Assembly: GCF_963681195.1 (NCBI RefSeq)
Contig: NZ_OY808997.1
Location: forward strand, 3,016,497 to 3,080,496
Direction of reading: 5' to 3'
Length of the DNA: 64,000 nt
Source of the DNA: Vibrio sp. 16
Lineage (GTDB): Bacteria; Pseudomonadota; Gammaproteobacteria; Enterobacterales; Vibrionaceae
A model generated the notes under the pieces. That model had not been told where the DNA came from, ran no database searches, and saw only the letters and a list, made by a program, of their open reading frames with translations. Made by a program: the position numbers and the translations under genes. Each line of letters begins with the position of its first letter. Position 1 is the stretch's first letter. Shown piece after piece: positions 36,027 to 46,153 of this stretch.

Positions 36027-36656
36027 ATGAGTAAACAGAAACATTCAGCTAGCTCAGGCCGCTGGTTGAAAGAACACTTTGATGATAAATACGCGAATGA
36101 AGCTCGTAAAAAAGGCTACCGTTCTCGTGCTTATTTCAAGATGGAAGAGATCCAAACTAAAGACAAACTACTAAAACCTGGTATGACGGTTGTCGACTTA
36201 GGTGCTGCTCCCGGTGGTTGGTCTCAATATGCTGCTAAGATAATAGGAGACAGTGGTCAGATCATTGCCTGTGACTTACTTCCAATGGATCCGATTGCAG
36301 GAGTTAGTTTCCTTCAAGGTGACTTTCGTGACGATGCTGTCTTAGAAGCGCTGCTTGACCGAATCCAACCTTCAATGGTGGATGTGGTCATGTCAGATAT
36401 GGCACCTAACATCGCGGGTAATAATTCGGTCGATCAGCCGAGAGCGATGTATTTGGTTGAATTGGCTCTAGATATGTGTCGACAAGTTCTAGCCCCTAAT
36501 GGTAGCTTTGTTGTAAAGGTTTTCCAGGGGGAAGGCTTCGATCAGTTTGTGAAAGAAGTCCGAGACATGTTTAAAGTCGTAAAAATTAGAAAACCTGACT
36601 CTTCGCGAGCTCGCTCCCGAGAAGTCTTCGTTGTAGCCACTGGTTACAAAGGTTAA
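36027..36656 (+). CDS. rlmE: 23S rRNA (uridine(2552)-2'-O)-methyltransferase RlmE
   Basis: A 209-residue FtsJ-type methyltransferase. SAM motif [15 protein letters not shown] (about 55-69) and the K-D-K-E catalytic set ([34 protein letters not shown]) are intact. It modifies U2552 in the A loop late in 50S assembly. The frame extends seven codons upstream, but ATG at 36027 matches the family start. Lies 99 bases upstream of ftsH, the classical ftsJ-ftsH pair. Confidence 0.95.
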   Translation: MSKQKHSASSGRWLKEHFDDKYANEARKKGYRSRAYFKMEEIQTKDKLLKPGMTVVDLGAAPGGWSQYAAKIIGDSGQIIACDLLPMDPIAGVSFLQGDFRDDAVLEALLDRIQPSMVDVVMSDMAPNIAGNNSVDQPRAMYLVELALDMCRQVLAPNGSFVVKVFQGEGFDQFVKEVRDMFKVVKIRKPDSSRARSREVFVVATGYKG

Positions 36657-36755
36657 CTATTTTGCCTTCTGGGAGGCAAGTTAACACTATAGCTACAGGT
36701 TATAAACTGTAGTACCCTACCTTTAATTACAATTAGTTATCGAGAGGCTTACACC

Positions 36756-38732
36756 TTGAGTGACATGGCAAAAAATTTAATTCTGTGGCTTGTTATCGCT
36801 GTCGTATTGATGTCGGTATTCCAGAGCTTTGGCCCTGGAGAGAGCAATGGCAGAGCGGTGGATTACACCACGTTTGTACAGGAAGTTGGCCAAGGCCAGA
36901 TTCAGGAAGCAACTTTTAAAGACGGTGAGATTACTTTCACTCGTCGTGGCGGCGGCGCGCGTTATGTTACTTACATGCCAGTCTACGACCAGAAGCTCCT
37001 TGATGACCTAATTAATCAAAATGTAAAAGTACAAGGCACGCCTCCTGAAGAGCAAAGCTTGCTAGGTACTATCTTCATCTCTTGGTTCCCGATGATTTTG
37101 CTAATTGGTGTGTGGATTTTCTTCATGCGTCAAATGCAAGGCGGCGGCGGTAAAGGCGCTATGTCTTTCGGTAAGAGCAAAGCTCGTATGATGAGCGAAG
37201 AGCAAATCAAAACAACGTTTGCTGATGTTGCGGGCTGTGATGAAGCAAAAGAAGACGTAAAAGAATTGGTGGACTACCTGCGTGATCCAAGCCGCTTCCA
37301 AAAACTGGGCGGTAAGATCCCTACGGGTGTTCTGATGGTTGGTCCTCCTGGTACTGGTAAAACGCTACTTGCGAAAGCGATTGCCGGTGAAGCGAAAGTA
37401 CCATTCTTTACTATCTCTGGTTCTGATTTTGTAGAAATGTTCGTTGGTGTCGGTGCATCCCGTGTACGTGACATGTTTGAACAAGCGAAGAAAGCAGCAC
37501 CTTGTATTATCTTTATCGATGAGATCGATGCAGTAGGTCGTCAGCGTGGTGCTGGTGTTGGTGGTGGCCACGATGAGCGTGAGCAAACACTGAACCAAAT
37601 GCTCGTTGAAATGGATGGCTTTGAAGGTAACGAAGGTATCATTGTTATCGCTGCGACTAACCGTCCAGACGTACTTGACCCAGCGCTTCTGCGCCCTGGT
37701 CGTTTTGACCGTCAAGTGGTGGTTGGTCTACCAGATGTACGTGGTCGTGAGCAGATTCTTAAAGTACACATGCGTAAAGTGCCTCTAGCAGGTGACGTAG
37801 AGCCTTCTCTAATCGCACGTGGTACTCCAGGTTTCTCAGGTGCAGACCTTGCTAACCTAGTGAACGAAGCGGCATTGTTCGCGGCTCGCGGTAACAAGCG
37901 CAACGTATCTATGGTTGAGTTTGAACTGGCGAAAGACAAGATCATGATGGGTGCAGAGCGCCGCTCTATGGTGATGTCTGAAGAAACTAAAGAGTCAACA
38001 GCGTACCACGAAGCGGGTCACGCAATTGTTGGTCGTCTAGTGCCAGAACACGATCCAGTGTACAAGGTATCTATCATTCCACGTGGCCGTGCGCTAGGTG
38101 TGACGATGTATCTTCCTGAGCAAGATCGTGTGAGCATGTCTCGCCAACACCTAGAGTCTATGGTTTCAAGCCTTTACGGTGGTCGTTTAGCTGAAGAGCT
38201 TATCTATGGTGCAGATAAAGTCTCGACTGGTGCTTCGAACGATATCGAACGTGCAACTGACATTGCTCGTAAGATGGTGACGCAGTGGGGCTTCTCTGAA
38301 AAACTGGGTCCTCTGCTATACGCTGAAGAAGAAGGCGAAGTGTTCTTAGGCCGCAGCGTGACGCAGACTAAACATATGTCTGATGACACTGCGAAGCTTA
38401 TCGATACTGAAATTCGTCAAATCATTGATCGCAACTACGCTCGTGCAAAACAGATCCTAGAAGACAACATGGATATCATGCACGCGATGAAAGACGCGTT
38501 GATGAAGTACGAGACGATTGATGCCGGTCAGATTGACGATCTAATGGCACGTAAATCTGAAATTCGCGAACCAGCGGGCTGGGGTGACAACCAAAACAAC
38601 AAGCCGGAAGCGAAAGAAGAAAAAGTAGACGAAAAGCCTGAAGAGACAACTTCTGAAGCAAAAGCTGAAGAGCAACCAACGTCTCAGGAAAGTTCTTCTA
38701 CAGAAGCGACAGAGAAAAAAGACTCTGAGTAA
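36756..38732 (+). CDS. ftsH: ATP-dependent zinc metalloprotease FtsH
   Basis: A 658-residue inner-membrane AAA protease that degrades misfolded membrane proteins and regulators such as LpxC and sigma-32. Two membrane segments (about 7-25 and 108-128), AAA module with Walker A GPPGTGKT (about 197-204), Walker [15 protein letters not shown] region, then the zinc site HEAGH (about 418-422). The C-terminus is a charged low-complexity tail. TTG at 36756 has GAGAGG at 8 bases; the ATG nine bases later would be too far from it, so the TTG start (MSDMAKNL) is preferred. Confidence 0.96.
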   Translation: MSDMAKNLILWLVIAVVLMSVFQSFGPGESNGRAVDYTTFVQEVGQGQIQEATFKDGEITFTRRGGGARYVTYMPVYDQKLLDDLINQNVKVQGTPPEEQSLLGTIFISWFPMILLIGVWIFFMRQMQGGGGKGAMSFGKSKARMMSEEQIKTTFADVAGCDEAKEDVKELVDYLRDPSRFQKLGGKIPTGVLMVGPPGTGKTLLAKAIAGEAKVPFFTISGSDFVEMFVGVGASRVRDMFEQAKKAAPCIIFIDEIDAVGRQRGAGVGGGHDEREQTLNQMLVEMDGFEGNEGIIVIAATNRPDVLDPALLRPGRFDRQVVVGLPDVRGREQILKVHMRKVPLAGDVEPSLIARGTPGFSGADLANLVNEAALFAARGNKRNVSMVEFELAKDKIMMGAERRSMVMSEETKESTAYHEAGHAIVGRLVPEHDPVYKVSIIPRGRALGVTMYLPEQDRVSMSRQHLESMVSSLYGGRLAEELIYGADKVSTGASNDIERATDIARKMVTQWGFSEKLGPLLYAEEEGEVFLGRSVTQTKHMSDDTAKLIDTEIRQIIDRNYARAKQILEDNMDIMHAMKDALMKYETIDAGQIDDLMARKSEIREPAGWGDNQNNKPEAKEEKVDEKPEETTSEAKAEEQPTSQESSSTEATEKKDSE

Positions 38733-38750
38733 TTGAGTTTGATTAGATAA

Positions 38751-38774
38751 ACCCCGAGGCAACTCGGGGTTTTT
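38751..38774 (+). terminator. ftsH terminator
   Basis: ACCCCGAG-GCAA-CTCGGGGT followed by TTTT, ending only about 10 bases before the folP start codon. Confidence 0.85.
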
Positions 38775-38783
38775 GTATTTATT

Positions 38784-39614
38784 ATGATAATCACTGCAAA
38801 TAACAAAGTCTTAGACTTATCCACTCCTCAAGTCATGGGGATACTTAACGTCACACCAGATTCCTTCTCGGATGGCGGAAAATACAACTCCTTAGACAAT
38901 GCGCTCCAACAAGCTCAACGTATGATTGATGCCGGCGTCACTATTATTGATATTGGTGGTGAATCTACACGTCCTGGCGCGCCAGACGTTGAACTGACTG
39001 AAGAACTCAATCGTGTTATCCCGGTTATTAAAGCGATTCGAGAAAAGCATGATGTTTGGATTTCTGTCGATACGAGCAAAGCTGAAGTGATGCGCCAAGC
39101 CGCGCAAGCTGGAGCAGACATCATTAATGATGTTAGAGCATTGCAAGAGCCCGGAGCGCTGCACGTTGCGGCAGAAACGGGCTTACCAGTGTGTTTGATG
39201 CACATGCAAGGTCAACCAAGAACGATGCAAGCAAATCCGCATTATGATGACTTGCTTATTGAAGTTGGCCAGTTTCTGGAAGAGCGAGTAGAGGCTTGTG
39301 AGGGCGTTGGGATCAAGCGTGAGCAGCTTATATTAGACCCTGGCTTTGGCTTTGGTAAAACGATAGAGCATAACTATCATATGCTGGCCCACTTAGAGCA
39401 GTTTCATCAGTTTGGTTTGCCGATTTTAGCGGGCATGTCCCGCAAGTCTATGGTGTTCAAACTCTTGGATAAGACGCCAGCAGAGTGTGTTGCTGCGAGT
39501 GTCAGTTGCGCTACAATCGCAGCGATGAAAGGCGCGCAAATCATACGCGTGCATGATTTTGAACAAACGCTTGATGCGATGAAAATAGTTTCAATGGTTA
39601 GGCAAAACCGTTAA
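38784..39614 (+). CDS. folP: Dihydropteroate synthase
   Basis: A 276-residue TIM-barrel enzyme that joins 4-aminobenzoate to pterin diphosphate in folate synthesis, the sulfonamide target. Motifs: MGILNVTPDSFSDGGK (about 13-28), IDIGGESTRPGA (about 57-68), DPGFGFGKT (about 187-195), GMSRKS (about 215-220). No Shine-Dalgarno sequence is visible: the ATG sits directly after the U tract of the ftsH terminator. Expression may depend on read-through, with GGGG in the terminator arm 17 bases upstream being the only purine run. Confidence 0.95.
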   Translation: MIITANNKVLDLSTPQVMGILNVTPDSFSDGGKYNSLDNALQQAQRMIDAGVTIIDIGGESTRPGAPDVELTEELNRVIPVIKAIREKHDVWISVDTSKAEVMRQAAQAGADIINDVRALQEPGALHVAAETGLPVCLMHMQGQPRTMQANPHYDDLLIEVGQFLEERVEACEGVGIKREQLILDPGFGFGKTIEHNYHMLAHLEQFHQFGLPILAGMSRKSMVFKLLDKTPAECVAASVSCATIAAMKGAQIIRVHDFEQTLDAMKIVSMVRQNR

Positions 39615-39644
39615 ACGCAAAAACGATTATAAAAAGGATTCATT

Positions 39645-40985
39645 ATGTCTGACAAAAGACGTTATTTTGGTACAGATGGTGTTCGTGGCAAAGTTGGGCA
39701 ATACCCAATTACACCGGATTTTGTACTAAAGCTTGGCTGGGCTGCTGGTCGTGTACTAGCAAAACAGGGAACAAAGAAAGTCATTATTGGTAAAGATACC
39801 CGTATTTCTGGCTACATGCTGGAATCGGCTCTCGAAGCTGGTCTTGCCGCTGCGGGTCTAAAAGCAACGTTTACCGGTCCAATGCCAACGCCTGCAGTGG
39901 CTTACTTGACGCAAACTTTCCGTGCCGAAGCGGGCATTGTTATCTCTGCTTCACACAACCCATACTATGACAACGGTATTAAGTTCTTCTCATCTGAGGG
40001 CACTAAACTTCCTGATGATATTGAGCTGGCGATTGAAGCGGAATTGGACAAAGAGATCGAGTGTGTCGAATCGGCGGAACTTGGTAAAGCGACGCGCTTA
40101 AATGATGCAGCAGGTCGTTACATTGAGTTTTGTAAGAGTACTTTCCCATCCGAGCTTAGCCTTGCCAATCTTAAGATTGTTGTCGATTGTGCTCATGGTG
40201 CGACCTACCACATTGCGCCTAACGTATTCAAAGAACTTGGCGCAGAAGTGGTCGCTATGGGCGTAGAGCCTAACGGCACAAACATTAACCACGAAGTGGG
40301 TGCGACTGATGTGCGTGCACTGCAAAAACGCGTGGTTGAAGAGCAGGCGCACCTAGGCCTTGCCTTTGATGGTGATGGTGACCGTATCATCATGGTTGAC
40401 CATTTGGGCAACAAGATTGACGGTGACCAAATCGCTTACATCATCGCACGCGATGCGCTTCGCCGTGGTGAGCTAAAAGGTGGTGTCGTTGGTACGCTAA
40501 TGACTAACCTTGGTATGGAAAATGGCCTTAAGCAACTTGGTATTCCTTTTGTTCGTGCAGCGGTAGGCGATCGCTATGTGATGGAACAACTGCTTGAAAA
40601 AGGCTGGAAGATCGGTGCTGAAAACTCGGGTCACGTGATCCTACTGGACAAAGTCACAACAGGTGATGCGATTGTTGCTGCGCTGCAAGTGATTGCTTCG
40701 GTTGTGGGCAGCGACATGACACTTCATGACCTATCACAAGGAATGAAGCTATACCCTCAAGTGCTTGAAAATGTCCGTTTCTCTGGCGACTCTAACCCAC
40801 TTGAAGCGGCTGCGGTGATTACTGCAACCAAAGAAGTAGAAGCAGAGCTTGGTGAAAAGGGACGCGTGCTACTGCGTAAGTCTGGTACTGAGCCGTTGAT
40901 TCGAGTGATGGTTGAGGGTGAAGATGCAGAGCTAGTTCAATCGTCGGCACTTAAGATTGCAGAAGCAGTGAAAGCTAGCTTCTAA
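39645..40985 (+). CDS. glmM: Phosphoglucosamine mutase
   Basis: A 446-residue phosphohexomutase converting GlcN-6-phosphate to GlcN-1-phosphate for UDP-GlcNAc, hence peptidoglycan and LPS. Phosphoserine loop [18 protein letters not shown] (Ser at about 102), metal loop [12 protein letters not shown] (about 242-253) and phosphate loop [12 protein letters not shown]. Length matches E. coli GlmM (445). Thirty bases downstream of folP with AAAAGGA, so ftsH-folP-glmM is an operon as in many gammaproteobacteria. Confidence 0.96.
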   Translation: MSDKRRYFGTDGVRGKVGQYPITPDFVLKLGWAAGRVLAKQGTKKVIIGKDTRISGYMLESALEAGLAAAGLKATFTGPMPTPAVAYLTQTFRAEAGIVISASHNPYYDNGIKFFSSEGTKLPDDIELAIEAELDKEIECVESAELGKATRLNDAAGRYIEFCKSTFPSELSLANLKIVVDCAHGATYHIAPNVFKELGAEVVAMGVEPNGTNINHEVGATDVRALQKRVVEEQAHLGLAFDGDGDRIIMVDHLGNKIDGDQIAYIIARDALRRGELKGGVVGTLMTNLGMENGLKQLGIPFVRAAVGDRYVMEQLLEKGWKIGAENSGHVILLDKVTTGDAIVAALQVIASVVGSDMTLHDLSQGMKLYPQVLENVRFSGDSNPLEAAAVITATKEVEAELGEKGRVLLRKSGTEPLIRVMVEGEDAELVQSSALKIAEAVKASF

Positions 40986-41003
40986 GCCTCTCTTTCCGAG
41001 ATC

Positions 41004-41035
41004 AAAGCGCTACCATCGAGTGGCGCTTTTGTTTT
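41004..41035 (+). terminator. glmM terminator
   Basis: AAAGCGCTAC-CATCGA-GTGGCGCTTT (one U-G pair) followed by TGTTTTT. Confidence 0.82.
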
Positions 41036-41125
41036 TCTGGAATGCTGAAAGTCGGACTGAAATGGTTGATTCTGTCCGCTTGATTTGTGGTAGCATGGGC
41101 GCGTTTTAAATGGTGGTGGGTCGGT

Positions 41126-41524
41126 ATGACGCAACAAGAGCAACAGTATTTACATGAGATGGGCATTCAGAGTTATCAGATCGCGCATCCTGAACGATTA
41201 CTTGGCTACTCGACTCCTGAATGGGTACTGCCCGAGTCATGCCAACTATTGCTAGTCTCTCCTCAGTTACCTCAAGGGGCGACAGCTGTGATGTTTGAGC
41301 GCGTTTTAAAAAGCATCAACTTGTCACTTGAGCAGGCATTGCACATCTATCCAGAGCAACTTGGCTTACTTAGCCAACATTCCTTAGAGTGGGTGTGGTT
41401 TGCAGGCTGCGATAAGAATGAGGAAGTGACAGCCAAAACGCTAACCTCTCCGCTGCTCGAAGAGATCGATGGTAATACCCAACACCGCCGTTCGTTGTGG
41501 CAGCAAATTTGTACCTACCAATAA
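41126..41524 (+). CDS. holD: DNA polymerase III psi subunit
   Basis: A 132-residue protein of the HolD family, which bridges the chi subunit to the clamp-loader and so tethers single-strand-binding protein. Features: MTQQEQQYLHEMGIQSYQI start, hydrophobic core LLLVSPQLP, C-terminal HRRSLWQQI helix. The frame extends 13 codons upstream but ATG at 41126 with GGTGGG is better. Five bases upstream of rimI, the order found in E. coli. Confidence 0.9.
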   Translation: MTQQEQQYLHEMGIQSYQIAHPERLLGYSTPEWVLPESCQLLLVSPQLPQGATAVMFERVLKSINLSLEQALHIYPEQLGLLSQHSLEWVWFAGCDKNEEVTAKTLTSPLLEEIDGNTQHRRSLWQQICTYQ

Positions 41525-41529
41525 ACATT

Positions 41530-41976
41530 ATGACTTTACACTGTATCCCACTCGCGCCTGAACACTTAGGCGATGTCTATCGTATCGAACGCTTGGCTCA
41601 CACTCACCCTTGGCCGGAAACTTTAATCCGCGATATTGATAGTCGAGGTGCTTGCCATCACGTGATGCTCGATGGCGATAAACTTGTTGGCTATTTTTAT
41701 GCACAGAATATTGTTGGAGAAGTGACTCTACTCAATATTGCTGTCGATCCCAGTTTGCAGGGGAAAGGGTACGGCAAAGCACTTATTGAGCATCTAATCT
41801 CGATATGCCAAGAAGGTGGTGCTGAGAGTATTTGGCTTGAAGTTCGAGAAAGCAATGCGCGCGCCTTTAACCTATATGAAGCCGTTGGATTTAACGAGGT
41901 AGATAGACGACTTAACTATTATCCGACAGACAAAGGCAAAGAAGATGCACTCATTATGAGTTATATCTTCTTTTAA
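41530..41976 (+). CDS. rimI: Ribosomal protein bS18 N-alanine acetyltransferase RimI
   Basis: A 148-residue GNAT acetyltransferase that acetylates the N-terminus of S18. Acetyl-CoA pyrophosphate loop VDPSLQGKGYGKALIEHL (about 79-96), then WLEVRESNARAFNLYEAVGFNEV. ATG at 41530 gives the family start; the longer frame would overlap holD. Operon with holD. Confidence 0.94.
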   Translation: MTLHCIPLAPEHLGDVYRIERLAHTHPWPETLIRDIDSRGACHHVMLDGDKLVGYFYAQNIVGEVTLLNIAVDPSLQGKGYGKALIEHLISICQEGGAESIWLEVRESNARAFNLYEAVGFNEVDRRLNYYPTDKGKEDALIMSYIFF

Positions 41977-41982
41977 GATGGG

Positions 41983-44034
41983 CTACTTTTGGATCGCTTT
42001 AATGGGCGAACCGTCTTCTATCGCGTAGTAGTTTCTCGCAAAGCGCTCCGTGAGCTCACTCGCGGGCAGAGGCTTGTCGAATAAGTAACCTTGGAACTGA
42101 TCGCAGCCTAACTCTTTGAGGGTATTGAGCTCATTGCAGTCCTCTACGCCCTCGGCAATGACCTCCAAGTTAAGTCGTTTCGCGGTCATGATGATAGTAT
42201 CAACAATGGCTTGGTCACTTTCATCGAGGTGCAGTTGGGTGACAAAAGAGCGGTCGATCTTCAACACATCGACCGCCAGATGTTTGAGGTATTTAAGTGA
42301 AGAGTAACCTGTACCGAAGTCATCGATCGATGTCTTCAAATTGTACTCTTTTAACTTCACCATCTTTTGGATGGCATTTTCTACATTTTCTAGCAGTAGA
42401 TTCTCTGTAATTTCCAGCTCGATTTGGTCGCCACTGATGTTGGCTTGTGTCAAAGCGTCATGGATGTGTTCGACAAACGAATCCTGAGAGAATTGCAAAG
42501 GGCTAATGTTGATGGCTAAACGGCGGAAGGTCTCCGGCAGTACACCTTCTTTTTGCCAAGTGGCATATTGATAACACGCCTTCTCGATAATCCAATTACC
42601 GATCTGAAGAATCTGTCCTGTTTCCTCTGCGATAGGCATAAACACCCCAGGTGGCAACAACCCTTTTTCTGGGTGGTTCCAGCGAATGAGCGCTTCTACG
42701 CCAATGATTTGATGCTCACTGTTTACTTGAGGCTGGTAGTAAAGTTCAAGGTGACCTTTGTTCAGTGCTTCATGTAGCCCTTTTTCTATTTCAAGGAAGG
42801 ACTCAACTTGAGCCTGCATTTCAGGTTCATAGAAGGTGTATTTATTGCGACCGCTCACCTTGGCTCTGTATAGCGCCGTATCCGCTTGGCGCAATACATC
42901 AATGTTGGTGTTACCCACAGAAGGGAACAGTGCAATCCCGACGCTCATAGAGCAATAGAGCTGATGATCGTCAATGGAATAGGGGTTCGATATCAATGCT
43001 AAAAGTTGCTGCGCCAGTTCATGCGCTTTTTCAGCATTTGTGTTGGGTAATAAGATCGCGAACTCATCACCACCAATGCGTGCGGCGGTGTAATCGTCTT
43101 TTAACCACGCCTCAATCCTCATCGAAATCGCTTTTAGTAAGTGATCGCCAATGGTGTGGCCGAGCGAGTCATTAATGGTTTTGAAGCGATCCAAGTCGAG
43201 GTAGAAGAGTGCACCAGTTTCACTTCTAACGTTGGAATCATCAATTGCTTTTCCCAATAACTGGAGTAGCAAACTGCGATTGGCGAGCCCAGTTAATGAA
43301 TCGTAGTAGGCAAGCTGGTTCAACTTAACTTCAGCGGCTTCTCTGTCTTTCCAAAGGCTGTGAAAGGTTTTTGCAAGATGGCCAAGTTCGTCATCTCGAT
43401 ACAGCGTCGGTGGTGGAATGTCGCTTTTGTTGTTCTGCAGTGAACGCACCCAGTCGATAAGCGTGACCAAAGGCTTAGACAGTTTTTGATAGAAAAAGAA
43501 CAGCAAAATAGACGTAAGAAGTATGTTCCTGAATAAATCAAACAGTAAAATTTTACTGGTTTTGGAAATAAACTCTTTGGCGATATTGGCGCCGTTGACT
43601 GAAAAGGCCAGCGTGCCCACCACGACATGTGAATTGGGCTGGTGTAACTCTGTGGTGTAGACTGGCGTTGTCGGCGTCAAGTAGTTGGAGAGGGCTTCTG
43701 TAAAGCCTCCTTGCAGGGATACGCTATTTTCCTTCCGGGTTAGAACATCACCGAAATCATCAATGATCTCCACTCGGTAGATGGCATTATCCATCATTAA
43801 ACTGGACGCGACTTGTTCTGCAAGCAATTGATTTAAATGATACGCAGCTTGGCTAGCATTGGAGTAGTTTTGCAACAGCTTGAACTGATAGTGTTCTTCG
43901 ATGCGCTTTTGCTCCTGATGAAGATCCACCAAAATATGATAGAAGCTGAAACAGATTCCTAGCAGCACAGAAACTAGAAAGACGGTTTTGGCTTGTCTGA
44001 AGGCTAATGAATTTATCTTTTGGCTTTTCGGCAT
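41983..44034 (-). CDS. Membrane GGDEF-EAL protein, cyclic di-GMP turnover
   Basis: A 683-residue protein with TM1 (about 14-32), a periplasmic sensor region, TM2 (about 170-190), a HAMP-like linker, GGDEF domain (about 235-395; ARIGGDEFAILLPN, active-site motif intact) and EAL domain (about 415-665; VEALIRWNHP, ELEITENLLLE, IDDFGTGYSSLKYL, IDRSFV, EGVED all present). Both catalytic sets look intact, so it could make or break cyclic di-GMP; the EAL side probably dominates as in similar dual proteins. The inhibitory RxxD site ahead of GGDEF is missing (K and Y in the key positions). Convergent with rimI, 6 bases apart. Confidence 0.9.
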   Translation of the reverse strand: MPKSQKINSLAFRQAKTVFLVSVLLGICFSFYHILVDLHQEQKRIEEHYQFKLLQNYSNASQAAYHLNQLLAEQVASSLMMDNAIYRVEIIDDFGDVLTRKENSVSLQGGFTEALSNYLTPTTPVYTTELHQPNSHVVVGTLAFSVNGANIAKEFISKTSKILLFDLFRNILLTSILLFFFYQKLSKPLVTLIDWVRSLQNNKSDIPPPTLYRDDELGHLAKTFHSLWKDREAAEVKLNQLAYYDSLTGLANRSLLLQLLGKAIDDSNVRSETGALFYLDLDRFKTINDSLGHTIGDHLLKAISMRIEAWLKDDYTAARIGGDEFAILLPNTNAEKAHELAQQLLALISNPYSIDDHQLYCSMSVGIALFPSVGNTNIDVLRQADTALYRAKVSGRNKYTFYEPEMQAQVESFLEIEKGLHEALNKGHLELYYQPQVNSEHQIIGVEALIRWNHPEKGLLPPGVFMPIAEETGQILQIGNWIIEKACYQYATWQKEGVLPETFRRLAINISPLQFSQDSFVEHIHDALTQANISGDQIELEITENLLLENVENAIQKMVKLKEYNLKTSIDDFGTGYSSLKYLKHLAVDVLKIDRSFVTQLHLDESDQAIVDTIIMTAKRLNLEVIAEGVEDCNELNTLKELGCDQFQGYLFDKPLPASELTERFARNYYAIEDGSPIKAIQK

Positions 44035-44254
44035 AGTCGTATCAAGTTCCCTCTACTCCTTTAGTTATAGCCTATATTTATTGATATTTTAATTTGTCCC
44101 TTCAATGACTCTGATATTGAGCCATTTTCGTCCTTGAAGTTGCCCCTCAAGAGAATATGAGAGAGAATACCGCGCAAAATTGAATCTAACGGCCGGAACA
44201 GTCAGAGTAACTGATTTTTAGGCTTCTGGTAACCAGACAAAAGAAGATCTTTTG

Positions 44255-45844
44255 ATGTCAAATACAGCTTTTCTTGGTGAAGTTTCTAAGCGCAGAACGT
44301 TCGCCATTATCTCGCACCCGGATGCGGGTAAAACCACCATTACTGAAAAAGTACTACTTTTCGGACGCGCTATTCAAACTGCTGGTACGGTAAAAGGTCG
44401 TGGCTCTGCTCAACACGCTAAGTCAGACTGGATGGAAATGGAAAAAGAGCGTGGTATTTCGGTAACGACGTCGGTCATGCAGTTTCCATACAACGATTGT
44501 CTGGTCAATCTACTTGATACTCCTGGACACGAAGACTTTTCGGAAGATACCTACCGTACTCTGACGGCCGTTGACTCTTGCTTGATGGTGATTGACGCGG
44601 CGAAAGGTGTCGAGGATCGTACCCGCAAGCTAATGGAAGTAACACGTCTACGTGACACGCCAATCGTCACCTTCATGAACAAATTGGACCGTGATGTACG
44701 TGACCCAATGGAAGTTCTTGATGAAGTTGAAAGCGAATTGGGTATGATGTGTGCACCCATCTCTTGGCCAATCGGTTGTGGTAAAGAGTTCAAGGGTGTC
44801 TACCATATCCACCGTGATGAAACGATCCTGTATGAATCTGGTCATGGTCATGAAATTCAAGAAGTACGCACAATTAAAGGGTTGGATAACCCAGAACTTG
44901 ATGAAGCAGTAGGCGCTGATCTTGCTGAGAGCGTTCGTGAGGAACTTGAGCTGGTAATGGGTGCATGTCCTGAATTTGATTTGGAGCTGTTCCTGAAAGG
45001 TGAGTTGACCCCGGTTTACTTCGGTACGGCACTAGGTAACTTCGGTGTTGACCACATGCTAGACGGTCTAACCAAGTGGGCTCCTGCACCTCAAACACGT
45101 GAAGCGAATGAACGCTCTGTTGAAGCGACTGAAGAAAACTTCTCAGGATTCGTGTTTAAGATCCAAGCTAACATGGATCCGAAGCACCGCGACCGCATTG
45201 CTTTCATGCGCATTGTGTCGGGTACTTATAAGCAAGGCATGAAAATGAACCATGTGCGTATCGGTAAGCAAATCAACATTTCAGATGCGGTTACCTTTAT
45301 GGCTGGCGATCGTTCGCGAGCTGAAAATGCGTATGCTGGTGACATCATTGGTCTTCACAACCACGGTACAATCCAAATTGGTGATACCTTCACTCAAGGT
45401 GAATCTCTGAAATTCTCAGGTATTCCTAACTTTGCACCTGAATTGTTCCGTCGTATTCGCTTGCGTGACCCACTGAAGCAGAAACAATTGCTTAAAGGCC
45501 TAGTTCAGCTTTCTGAAGAGGGCGCTGTACAGGTGTTCCGTCCACTACAAAACAATGATTTGATTGTTGGCGCTGTGGGTGTGCTGCAGTTTGATGTGGT
45601 TGTTGCGCGCCTTAAAGCCGAATACAACGTAGAAGCCATCTACGAGAGTGTTAACGTAGCAACGGCTCGTTGGGTTGAGTGCTCTGATGGTAAAAAACTG
45701 GATGAGTTCCAGCGTAAGAATCAAACCAACCTAGCATTGGATGGTGGTGATAACCTAACGTACATCGCACCAACGATGGTGAATCTAAATCTGGCAAAAG
45801 AGCGTTTCCCAGAAGTGGAGTTCCGCGCGACTCGCGAACATTAA
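44255..45844 (+). CDS. prfC: Peptide chain release factor 3
   Basis: A 529-residue translational GTPase, the same length as E. coli RF3. G1 [12 protein letters not shown] (about 20-31), G3 [17 protein letters not shown]4 FMNKLDRD. It recycles RF1/RF2 from the ribosome after peptide release. ATG at 44255 is preferred over TTG one codon earlier. A terminator lies downstream, after an ERIC-like element. Confidence 0.96.
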   Translation: MSNTAFLGEVSKRRTFAIISHPDAGKTTITEKVLLFGRAIQTAGTVKGRGSAQHAKSDWMEMEKERGISVTTSVMQFPYNDCLVNLLDTPGHEDFSEDTYRTLTAVDSCLMVIDAAKGVEDRTRKLMEVTRLRDTPIVTFMNKLDRDVRDPMEVLDEVESELGMMCAPISWPIGCGKEFKGVYHIHRDETILYESGHGHEIQEVRTIKGLDNPELDEAVGADLAESVREELELVMGACPEFDLELFLKGELTPVYFGTALGNFGVDHMLDGLTKWAPAPQTREANERSVEATEENFSGFVFKIQANMDPKHRDRIAFMRIVSGTYKQGMKMNHVRIGKQINISDAVTFMAGDRSRAENAYAGDIIGLHNHGTIQIGDTFTQGESLKFSGIPNFAPELFRRIRLRDPLKQKQLLKGLVQLSEEGAVQVFRPLQNNDLIVGAVGVLQFDVVVARLKAEYNVEAIYESVNVATARWVECSDGKKLDEFQRKNQTNLALDGGDNLTYIAPTMVNLNLAKERFPEVEFRATREH

Positions 45845-45850
45845 TCTTCG

Positions 45851-45965
45851 TCGTATTTGGGGTGATAACTGCGTTAACTTCGCAAATTCACCCCAGTCAC
45901 ATAGTGGACTATGCTCATGGGGCTGAATTTGCTTTTTGCCTTGTTCTAACCCCAACTACTTAGAA
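45851..45965. repeat. ERIC-like (intergenic repeat unit) element
   Basis: A roughly 115-base imperfect palindrome between the prfC stop and its terminator. Arms: TTTGGGGT ... GCAAATTCACCCCAGTCA and TGGGGCTGAATTTGC ... ACCCCAACT; centre CATAGT-GG-ACTATG. The minus-strand reading GTGACTGGGGTGA is identical to the core of the ERIC2 primer sequence, and ATGCTCATGGGG resembles the ERIC1 side. ERIC units are about 127 bp and occur in Vibrio. Being transcribed with prfC, it would form a long hairpin in its 3' UTR. Confidence 0.8.
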
Positions 45966-45991
45966 TCATATTGAAAATCTAAGCTTAAAAG

Positions 45992-46021
45992 ATACCGCTT
46001 TAGCAAGGCGGTATTTTTTTT
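45992..46021 (+). terminator. prfC terminator
   Basis: ATACCGC ... GCGGTAT stem with a loop of nine bases followed by eight T. Confidence 0.85.
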
Positions 46022-46098
46022 GTGTGTCATTCCATGGAGCGACGAAGGATTGAGCAAGGAATCTTTCAACGCGCTCTGTAAACCAATTGTTCTGCGCA

Positions 46099-46131
46099 TA
46101 AAAAAGGGTTGATGCTTTCACATCAACCCTT
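46099..46131 (-). terminator. srmB terminator
   Basis: Eleven-base-pair stem AAGGGTTGATG-CTTTCA-CATCAACCCTT followed on the minus strand by UUUUU, 23 bases past the srmB stop. Confidence 0.88.
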
Positions 46132-46153
46132 GCAGTATTATTGAATCAAGACG

